Assembly: GCA_934748015.1 (NCBI GenBank)
Contig: CAKVHF010000002.1
Location: forward strand, 186,001-250,000
Direction: 5' to 3'
Length of the DNA: 64,000 nucleotides
DNA from: an uncultured Clostridia bacterium
Lineage (GTDB): Bacteria; Bacillota; Clostridia; Christensenellales; UBA1242
Positions within the stretch are counted from its first letter, which is position 1. Each line of letters begins with the position of its first letter. A model generated the notes under the pieces. It did not search any database. It was not told where the DNA came from and saw nothing but the letters and a program-made list of their open reading frames with translations. The position numbers were made by a program, and so were the translations under genes. Positions 15,201 to 27,200 of the stretch are shown piece after piece.

Positions 15201-18200
15201 AATGACCAGATATATATCGGTGGTGCAGTCGGAGCAATAGGTCTAGACTACAATATTATCCACAATAAGACTGGTGAACCATATGTAGGTGTTAAGGGTA
15301 TTGACGGTATCACTGTACAAGGCGATACGCTGGTTAATATCACAACAGGCAAGGCTAAGAATATATATTCGGGTGGTGTATTTGGATATATCAGTGCTGC
15401 TGGCGATGTAAAAAATATCAACGCAGTAGGATCTATTAAGTCAACTATTACTACAGAGAATAGCGAAAACAATAATATCTACTTTGGTGGCTTTGCTGGT
15501 GAATTTACTGAGTATCAAGGTGACACAGAGATTAATACAGTTGCAACCCCAACTACACCTGCTATTACAACTACAATAGAATTCCCAGGTAACAAAACTG
15601 CCAATGTTAGTGGTACAAACAAGATAGATACAATTATCGAGATTGTGTCTAAGGATACAGCTTCTGGTATATATGCAGGTGGCTTTGCGGGTAGAGCAAC
15701 CGGCAGTGAGGCTGCAAGAACAACTATTTCTAACTTTGTAATAGATGCTAAGATATTTGTTAGCGGGGAAACTAGTGCTAGTGGCAAAGCAACTCTTCAG
15801 AATTCATACTTTGGTGGCTTTGCAGGAAAACTAGAGAATGTTGACTTAAGTGAGATTGCAACAACTGGTTATATCGCTACAGGATCGCAGTACGAGAGAG
15901 CAGAGTATGACCAAGATGGCAATCTGGTAAAAGAAGCAACATACACTAAAGATACTGGTTCGGTAGATGTATCTAAATCATACTTTGGTGGAATAATTGG
16001 TCATGGATCTAAGTTCTCTATGGCAGAGAGTTTCAGCAATATCAATATCGAGTTGTATACCAATACTGCTAATGCTAGTCATAACACTATTAGCAACAGA
16101 CTAGGTGGTCTAGCAGGTTATGTGGTTGTGACAAAGGATAAAATTGGTGATAACACTGATGTTAAGATAACCGATAGTTATAGTGCAGTGACATTCAATT
16201 ATGATCTAGCTAATGTCAACCCAACTAACGCAAGTGATATCAAAACTGATACAACACCTAACGCTAATGCAAGTTATATAGGTGGCTTGATCGGTCAATT
16301 GCATCGTGGTGACAACGAGGGATTGTTTGAAATAGCTAACTGCTATAGCATATCTAGTATCCCTACAGTAACCAACTATGACTTTGTCAAGATATATGAC
16401 GAGAACAAAACAATAGGTGGCGTACTTGGTCAATCTTCGGCTGAAGTGGGTTTAAGTGTAGATAAGTACCCAACAGCAACATTTGGTAAAGCAACATATT
16501 ACAATGCAGAATTGTTCCCATACAGCAACTACTATGGTCAGACTCTTGGCACTAGTGACATGCTATATAATGTCAATAATCAGACATTTGTTGAAAAGTA
16601 TAACTTAGACGAAAACAAATGGACACAAGGCGATAACCAATATCCATTGCTAGTATGGGAAGATACAATACAAGCAATAGGGTCTAAGCAAAATCCTAAA
16701 GTGCTGACGAAAGAAGATGTTGATCAAACTAATGGCAATATCAAGAATGCTGGCAACGCATATATAATTACTGATAAGTACTTACCTAGCCAGGTAAACA
16801 CTAATTCTAACATTTTCTATTTCAAAAATGAGATAGAAAAGAATAGTGGTGATAGTGTACAATTATTTGAAGATATTGATGCTAATTCGATTGTTATTGG
16901 TGTAACAACAACCCAATTAAATTCTGGAGATATAATTATTGCAAAAAACAATAATGGTATCATTATGTCGACAACTAACCGATATAACAGTTCAAGTAAG
17001 TATGGTGATATTGTTGTTGCCAAAACTAACAAGGGTGTAATATTTGCATACAATGATGAAAATAAAAATAGTGCTGATAGAAGTAACATTGTTGATGAAA
17101 ACAATGGTTTAATCTCCAATAGTGTTATCTATACGACACAACTTAACACAAAGATTGGCAAAATTACACTAAGTAAGGTTGTGTATAATGGTATTGAAAA
17201 TGGCAAAACTTTAAATAATGATATTTTAACTATTTCTGGCATTTACGATACATACTTTAAACAAGATGGTACAATGAATGAAAATATCGCCTATGTAGAT
17301 TCTCTTGGCAATAGCAAAGTATTTGAATATATCAATTATTCTAGGGGTAATGATTACGCAACTGATGTGTCAAGGTTTATCCGAAGTACAGGCAACACAT
17401 TTACACTTGACTTTGATAATATTTGGGTAATGTTTACTGTAGACGGCATGAGTAATGAAGACAAGACATTACGAAATCTTGGTGCACCAATGCTACGTAG
17501 TGAGTTGAAACTTACTGCTGGCAAGTGGTACTATCGTGATATGGATTTGTACGATTATGAGTTCAACTATTACAATGCAAGCTCGACTTCATCTCTATAT
17601 CCTACAGATATATCTTATACTAAGGTTCAGAACTATAGAAATAGCAAGGGTATGTACCAAAACTATATGTGGATATATTCAGTACCACCATTAACTAATA
17701 CAGAAAATTATCATTTGTTCTGGACTGAGGAATATAACGGTAAAAAATATCTAGAGGGCATAGATAAAGTAAATGTACTTGATAAGTTAAACGATGGATT
17801 GGCAGAAGATCGGCAAATCAAGTTGATTACAACCAATATCAACAAGGGTGCAGGTGCTGAGGTAAATGCAATAACCGAGATCAGAGTTGCTACTCCAGAG
17901 CAGTTGGCATTTATCGGATACCTTAACAATACTGGACTTGTTAACTTTGCTGGTATAACTATCACAGTTGTGGCAGATATTGATCTTGCTGGCAAGTTGT
18001 GGACACCAATAGGTACGGATGCTAATCCATTCCGTGGAACATTCAACGGCGGTGGTTATAACCAAGAGTCTGGTAGTATGAAGATACAACATACTATCTC
18101 CAATATCAACGTCATTGCTAGTGATGTTGCGGGATTGTTTGGTTATGTAGAAGCATCCAACGATAATGTAAGTACTAACTTATTCAATGTATCATTAAAT

Positions 18201-21200
18201 AAGGGTCTTGTTATTGCAACCGATCCTAACGTAAATGATAGTGATCCAAACAAATGGGATGTTGCTACATTTGGTGGCAAAGCAGGTGCTTTGGTCGGTG
18301 TAGCAAGATCGGCAGGCGGAGTAGATTGCAATATTGACTTCGTTGTTACTAGAACTAACGATTTTGAGATGTCTAGTGTATCTAGTTATGAGGCCAATGA
18401 TCTAACTAGTAAATATATCTTCTCCAATGGTGAGCAGTATGAAATGACCAACATCAGTGCTAATGGTAGTTTGGAAAGTAATGCATATTATCTAATACAA
18501 TCAAGAGCAGTTGGTTCTACAGAGATTAGGTATAAGGTAACAGACCCAGCTGGTGTAACTGCAGATCCTGATACAAAGATCAAAAACATCTATGTAGCAA
18601 TCCTTGATACCAAGGGTGGCACAAAGGGTTCTGATATAGGCATAACTAATACCGAAAACGCAGGTAAGACATTCCGTATCGAGCAGATTGGTGCTGACTG
18701 TGATGTTATGATCAAAAAGGATGAGATTGATGACAGACAGAACACATTGCAGATCGTTGGTGCTAATGTAGGTGGTATAGTAGGTTATGCTACCAATACA
18801 GACACTAGTGGCACTGGCAAAGTATATGTAACAAGAGTTGAAAATAATACATTTGTATATAGTTATACAGGTGTAATAGATACTAACTCTATCAACTATG
18901 CAGGCGGTATCGTAGGTATCAGCAGATGTATGTTAGAGGTATCTATCGCAGATAACCAAGGCGAAGTCTATGGTCATCGTGCAGGTGGTATCGTAGGTGG
19001 TGTATTTGGTGATCTAAGAATAGACAACACTTACAATAGTAATGGTGATGATACTGTTAACAAAAATGCAGTTAACATCACAAAATATGATATTGGAGCT
19101 AAGTCAGGATACGCAGGTGCATTTGTAGGTTACTATGGATACACAGGTGAAATCAAGGATGTAGTAATCAAAGAGAGTTATACATCTACTGGCAACACTA
19201 GTCTAGTTGGTGGATATTATGATATTAATGCTGTTAACGGCAAAATTAGTAGTTCTGTAACTTTCTACAAGAATGTATATTATCTAAATGTCAATACTTT
19301 GGATGATGATATTACAAGGATAACTGGTGCATCCAAATTCGGTCGTATATTAGGCGATACGGACAAGGTTGCAGAAAGTGAAATTTACTTAAGGGACGAA
19401 ACCTTCTTTACAGATAAGCAATTTGACAACTTTGCATGGGGTAGTATCTGGAACAGAGATAGTAGTAACAATGCATACCCTGTATTGATGTTTGCTGCAG
19501 GATATTGGATTGACTTTGCAACTCTTCCTGATGTTTCAGTAAGTACAGGTACAACACAAATTACTAAACGTACAGATGTATTTGATGGAAGTCTAGATGC
19601 GTTTGAGGTTACTTGGTACAACAGTTCTGATACATTTGTTATCAACCGTACATCGCAACTAGCATGGATTGCTCGTATGGTCAACCTTGGATTTACATTT
19701 GAGGGCAAAACTATTCAGATTAACACCAGTGCACTTAACTTCTCTGGCAAGATCTGGGTAAGTATTGGTTACTCGGATGCAGATCTAGTAGATAATGCTG
19801 GAGTTCTAGCTAATATTGCTAGATACAATGGCGGTAACTATACATACGATTCTGCCTTGAAGTTCCAAGGCGGTAAGAACGATAGCACTTTTGATCTTGA
19901 TCCAAATGGAACAAAATTGTACAGACCATTTATGGGAACATTGCAGAGTGCTGTTATGGATAATGGCAAGACGGTAGATATTGCATTCAACAATGTTAGA
20001 GCGGTATCATTTATGGCGTATTACTTAGCGGTTAATGCTAAGAGTGAAGCGTTCTACTATAAGAGTATTATTGCAGATAGTAATAATAACAATAATACCA
20101 ATGAGTATAGTAAGTACTCTGGACTATTTGGTTGTACCAATAGTGCTAGTATCAGCAATATTTCTATCGGTACTGGTCAGATAACAGAGACTGTAGATGG
20201 CGTAAAATATGTTGGTGGCTTGGTTGGTCATGCTATCAATACTGACATAAATAATGTTAGCACTAGTCTATCTATAAGATACTCGGTAGGTACAAGCGAA
20301 GGCACAGGTCAGAAGACATATTACGCAGGCGGACATATCGGTGGTGTAATCGGTTATGCTGAGTATAGTGGCAAGGAAACATTTACATTATCCAATATCA
20401 AGGGTAATGGAGATAACCAAGCGAATATTTTGGTTGATACAGGCTCATATATCGGCGGAATAGTAGGCAGATTGGTTATCAATGATATCGTAAATAATGT
20501 AATTATTAACAATTTGCATAGTTCTTATAGTATTACTCATAACTTTAAGTTTGATGGTGACAAAGGTGCTTCAAGTTATATCGGTGGAATTGCTGGTAGT
20601 GTAGAGGTAACTAATAGTAAAATATTGTTACTTAACAATACTACTTATAGAGGTACGATAATTGATACGACAGCAGCAATCAGTATCACTGTTAAGTACA
20701 ACAAGGATTATAAGGATGAGTCTACTAGTTACATTGGTGGACTATATGGTAACATCTCTGGTGAAAAAGACCACAAAGTCTACATCGCAGGGGCTGAAAC
20801 ATATATAGATATCAACATTGGCGAAAATAACTCGTCTGTCAATAGTAGCAATATTGGTGGCTTGATAGGTTCAGCAAGCAATATTGTTATGACTAGCGTG
20901 TATGATAAGGAGTTGAAGACAGTTGGATTTGCTGACATTACAACTGAAGGTCCAATCATTAAGACATTGAAGGATGCTTTTGGTGGCAATGCTAAGATAA
21001 CTAATCCAAGCAACAAAGATCAAGAACAAGATAACGAAAAAGCGTTTGGTTATAAGTTCAATTATTATGACCGTAGGGTAAGCGATATTCAAGCAACTCG
21101 TGCATTTGATCACGAGGTAAGACTGGGTAGAGGTAAAATAACCATATATTCTAACGCAACCAGCAATATTGGTGGTGTAGTGGGTGATGGTTACAATACA

Positions 21201-24200
21201 ATTATCCGAGGCCTAGTAGATGCAGATGTTGAAGACGGATACTACAATACTTACAATATCTGGCTAACTAATCTTATACATCTAGATATCAAATCAGATG
21301 AGGTGAACAATGTCGGTGGTGTTGTTGGTAGCCTAAATCCACAACCAGCATCTGGCACTAATACAGAAACTTATGTAGATAACTATATTAAGTTGTTCAT
21401 GAACAAGAACATGATTGATATTGCTCGTATCAATACAAGCACTTCATATACAGCAAATTATGTTGGAGCAATTGTTGGTAACGCTGGCAATATAATGCTA
21501 CAAGGTGTATGGAATAGAGATAGTGGTGTAACACATCCTAATGCGAATGATCCAACATTGCAAGGAGAGTTTAATGCTCATCTATATATTGCTAAAGACT
21601 TGAACTCAAGCAATATCGGTTCAATAGTCGGCTACATTAATAAGGGTTATATCCTAGAAGTAGAGAATGACTCTGATATGTACAACAATAGTTACTTGGT
21701 TATTAACCAAATTAGTGGAACTTCTAGCACCAATGTAGTAATTAGAAATACTAAGAACAGAACTGGCGGAAGCGAATATGCTTACACAGACAATGTCAAC
21801 GATTCTTCAGTTTGGAATCAAAATGGTGTAGGCACTGGCAACCCAACAGATATCCTATTATTTGCTATCCCAGAAGATAAATTGACATACAATGATACAA
21901 ATAAGTGTTTTGAAATTTATAAGCAATTAGATTATTTGACATTGCAGAAATTGCAGAGCATGAGGTCGGGCGGAATTAAAAATCTTATAGATTCTGGTGA
22001 TACTAATTTGTATCAAATTGTTCCTAATGTTAGTAAACATGCAAGTGGACAATATGCATATCTTAACACCGACAAGTTCAACTTTGTTCTAAAGAGCAAT
22101 ATAGAAATCAAAACTAAGACACTTAACCCTCTTGGCTCAACCCACTTCCCATTTGCAGGCTTTGTATGGGGTAACGAACGGAAGAATGCTTTGTTGTCTA
22201 GTGTAGTTCGCGAGATTAAGTATTCTGGCAACGGAAATGATGATAATTGCAAACTAAAGACTTTGGATATGGTCAACTATGGTTTGTTTGGTGTAGTTAG
22301 TGGTAATGATATACATAGTATCAAGGTAGTGTATGTTCATGCTCAGACTGCTAATACAGCTACTCAGACAGCCTCTCCAATTATTGCAAGAGTGATTGGC
22401 GATGGAATGACCATAGATAGTGTAACATTGGAGAATGGTAACACATTTACAGCCAATGCAGACTATATGGGTGGAATTGTCGGCTTTGTAGATGTTGACA
22501 ATAATAAAGTTGTAACAATAAATCAATGCAATATTGGTGGTTTGCCTGTTGCAACAAGTGGAACTGGAATAAATTTGACTAACAAGAGTGCAACTGGTTC
22601 AACTGGTGGCATTGTTGGTGCTGAAAAGTCTGAGAACAGAGTAGAAATAACTAATTGTAGAGTAGGAACTGATAGTGCTAATGGTATTAAGGTTACGATC
22701 ATTGGTGGACAGAAATTGGGTGGCATAATAGGTGCTATGAATAATAGTGGCTCAAAGATTGAAAGCTCTAATATCTACAACACAACAATACAACTTTACG
22801 GAATTGATAGTACTCCTAGATACGATGTTGGTATGATAGCAGGATTTGTCAATGGCAGTGTTAACAAGGTTGCTAGTAACCTATGTACTATCAACACTAT
22901 CCAAGGTACTACCACAACTGCTATCGATGTAAATATCGGTGGTGTTGCTGGATATGTTTCTGGGGCTGCTAATATCGGTAAAGCGAGTCAAAATAAAATA
23001 TCAAACTTTGCAATCAACAATAGTTCTAATCTAGCAAGTGGCAGTGTCATTACTGCAAAAACTTTGCATATTGGTGGTATGTTTGGTTATGTTAATGGTA
23101 TTACTGCTACTAACAATGTTGTTAATAACAAAGTAACATATATTAACGGTACTGGTATCGATGTAAGTGCCAATGCCGAAACTATGTATGTAGGTGGCTT
23201 AACATCTATAGTTGATCTAGGCAATACTGGTATTTTGCAAAATAACAACAATGTATCTATTGATAAAGTAATAATTATAAATACTAATGACACAGCAACT
23301 TATGTAGGTGGATTGGCTGGTGCTGTACAGAGTATCGGAAGTACTGATGTTGTTGAGGTTAAAGACTTTGGTGGCATAGGAAATAATAACAATACTGCTA
23401 AGTCGGTACAAGGCATAAATATTACTGTAACTGCTAACAACGCTTATGTCGGCGGTGTTACTGGCATGGCTAACAATGCAACCATTGGAAATGGAACAGA
23501 CCAAATTGCTGTAACCAATAATATAATTACAATCAGTGGTTCAGGCAACGATGCAGTTGTTGGTGGTATTGTTGGTTTGACTACTGGTGGTAAGGTTACT
23601 ATCAACAGTGTTGCAGTTAGTGGTGTTGGTCAACAATCTAAATTAATTGGTAATTCGATTAATAAGACATATGTAGGTGGTATAGTTGGTAGAGTTGATA
23701 TAACTACAACTATTGATACTGCAACAACAGATAATGTTGCAATTACATCCGACAATGGTGCTAATACTACCAACTGGTATGCAGGCGGTATTGTAGGTGG
23801 AGCAGTTGCTGGTGCTCTAAATATCACTGGTGCAACAATAATTAATAACACAATACAATCAACTAATACAGCAACTGGCTCATCAAATCACGGCTCTCTA
23901 GGTGGCGTAATTGGTCAGGTTGCAACTAGTGTTACTATAGAGATTACAAGCATCAATAAAAACACTCTAAATGCGGGATACAATAATGGTGCTAATGTAG
24001 GTGTTGTTGCTGGTGTGGTTGTTAAAGACTATACATTAGCGGTTGATAATACAGATCTAAGCGTTATAGGAGAAAACGAGGTAACAATAGGTTACTCGGT
24101 AGGTGGATTGCTTGGCGAGGTCAATGGTACTGCTACATTTAGAGCAAATAGTGTAGGTGGTACACTTACTGCAACTGGTATGTATCTAGGTGGTACTATC

Positions 24201-27200
24201 GGTACAATCACTAGCACAGGAACTGTTGAATTTGCAGGTGATACATTGACAGTCAATGTTGCAAACTATACTTTGACTGTAAGTGGCTCTAATAACAATG
24301 CTACTGGTGGCTTTGCGATAGGTAAGGTTGCTGGCGGTAAGGTTAATACAACTACGGACAATACAATTAAAGGTATAACAGTTCAGGGTGATAATGTTGC
24401 ACGTAATCCTAAGTTGTTACAATCTTCTACGAACGACCAAGTATCATCGCTTGGTGGTGTCATTGGTTGTGTTAATGTAGATACGACTGTTACAAATCCT
24501 ATTAATCTTATAACCTTAAGCAACTTATCTGCTACAGCGGTAAACATCAATTATAGTAAAGGTACTGGCGCAAATAGTAGCACTGTAGAGATTGGTGGTA
24601 TTGTTGGTGGATCTAATGTTGGATTAACAATCAATACTATTGAGGCAAGTAGTATCACAATGTCGGCATGTGCAGGCAATGTTGGTGGTATTATCGGTAG
24701 TGTTGGCAATACAACAACAGTAACTGGAATGACTATTTCGGGTAATACAATTAATAGTTCAACCAATGCTGGTGGTATAGCTGGTACGGTAAATGCTGGC
24801 TTGACTATTAATAGTATTACAAACAATTCATTTAAAAGTATCACTATCAAAGGTAGCACTAATGCAGGTGGATTGTTTGGATTGTATTCTAGTGGAACGA
24901 CAGAATTCAAAAATTGCAATACATTAAGTAACGAGATGACAATAACCGCTACAGACAATGCCGGTGGTATTGCTGGTGAGTTTGAGGCTGGTACTATTAA
25001 TTTCTCTGGCAATAGCCTAACAATTGGCGATGCTGGATCAACATTTGAGGCAAAGAATGCTGGTGTGGTATTTGGTTCTGCTGAAGGTTCTGTTAACGGA
25101 ACCGGTATCAATGATATAACTGTTACAGCAGGTACAGTAATAGCAGACACTAATGGCGGTGGTGCTATTGGTGATAACCATAGTGATATCAACAATATAA
25201 CTGTAGAAGGTGTAACAATATCTGGTGATAATGCTGGTGGCATAATTGGTAGTAACTCTGCGGTTGTAACAACTGCAACTGCAGAGGAGTGCATAATTAA
25301 AGGTAAAAACAATGCCGGCGGTATTGCTGGTATAAGCAGTGCAGATTTGACTACTGTTACTCTTAACAATTGCAGTATAGTATCCAATGACAATGCAGGT
25401 GGAATACTAGGTACTGCAGATGGTAGCGTCACAATATCTGAGATCACTATCAATCAGAGAGATGATGAAATGATATTAAAGAGTTCTTCAGGTAATACTG
25501 AGGGTAACAAAGGTGGAATCATCGGTGTAGTAACAGGCGGTAATGTAACCATAAGCAACATTGCTAACGCAATAGATGTTATCATATCTAATGCAAATAA
25601 TGCAGGTGGTATGGTAGGTGCTATCACAGGTGGATCATTGGAGATCACTGGTGGTACAACATTGCAGATTAACAATGTTAAGATAACCAACTCAACCAAT
25701 GCAGGTGGTGTTGTAGGATATATTGATGATGCAACGCTAAATGTTTCTAGTTATACAACTCTTACTGGTGGAGAAATATCTATAACAGATGCTGGTCATG
25801 CTGGTGGTATAGCTGGTCAGGTGGTAAATGGAACAATTGATACTAATAGTGTAGCAACAATAGATAACAAGATGACAATAACATCTAATATTGCTGGTGG
25901 AATTGTTGGTAGTATTAATAATTCTACAATTAAATTTGCTAGTGATAGTATCAATATCGGTAACTCTGGCACAACTATTACCGCAAGTGGTAACAATAGC
26001 AACCTTGGTCTTGCAATTGGTCAGATTGCAGGTGGTAGTAAAGTTAACTCGAATGATGATCGAAATATAAATAATATCCATATCACTGGTGGAAACATTG
26101 GTAGTATCACAGGTAGTACTGCAGCAAGTATCGGTGGTGTAATTGGTACAATAGTAAAAACTGAAGAGGGTGAAATATTTAAACTAAGTGGCAACACAAT
26201 AACAGGTAGTATCACTATCGGTACATCGGCTGTTGTTGGCGGTATACTGGGTAGTGCACAAGATGGCATAGCGATAGAATTTGGTGACGTAAGTGCTGGC
26301 ACAGATGAAATTGGTGGCACAAAACCTGACGGAAATAAATATGGTGTAACAATTAATGGTGCTAACGGAACAATAGGTGGTTATGTAGGTAGTGTAGACA
26401 AATTAACCCTTGCTAACAGAATCAATACTGAACTTACTATTAGCGGTTCTGCATCTATCGTAGGTGGCTTGGTTGGTAAGGTATGCCGTGGATCGATCTC
26501 TAATTGCACTAATAGTGCCCAAGTAACTAGTACAAGTACTGCAAGTAGTGTAGGCGGTGTTGTAGGATTGGTATCATGTATCAAAGGTGCTACAGATACA
26601 ATGACAATATCTAACTGTAAAAACGAAAACATCGTTAACAACGGTACATCTACAGGTGGTATCGTAGGCACTGTTGAGTGCGGTGCAGGAACTGTTACAA
26701 TATCTAGTTGCGAAAACAAAGGAGCAATCAGCAATGGTATATCCATTGGTGGTATTGTAGGTAAGGCAATCATGTTCAATGCATTGACTGGTGTAAGCGG
26801 TGGCAGATTGGTAATGATAGACAATACTAACAATGCTAACATTACTGCTACTGGAACAGATAGTTCTGCCGGCGGTATCTTGGGCGAAGGTGTTATAGTA
26901 AGCAAAGAAGATGGAGCTAGAAAACCATATAAGAATAGTGATATTGATATTACTACAGAAATAACAAAAATTACTGGAAATACAGATAACAACAGCAATG
27001 ATTTGACAGCCAAATCAATTATTGCTATCTATACAACATCACCAAAATCTATTGACACAAGTATTGTAACAGGTGCTAAGTGGATAGGTGGAGTTGTAGG
27101 AAAAGTAGATGTAAATCTAAATGATAATAGTGAAGATAATACTAATATCAAGCAAAACTACATCACAGCATATATCGCTGGATATATTAATGGTGTAAGT

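Noticed and set aside
24551..25453. 300-codon open frame on the minus strand inside the giant gene
   Set aside because: It reads as Pro/Val/Leu/Ile-rich low-complexity sequence because it is the complement of the Gly-Gly-Ile-Val repeats. It has no ribosome site and lies fully inside a convincing gene.
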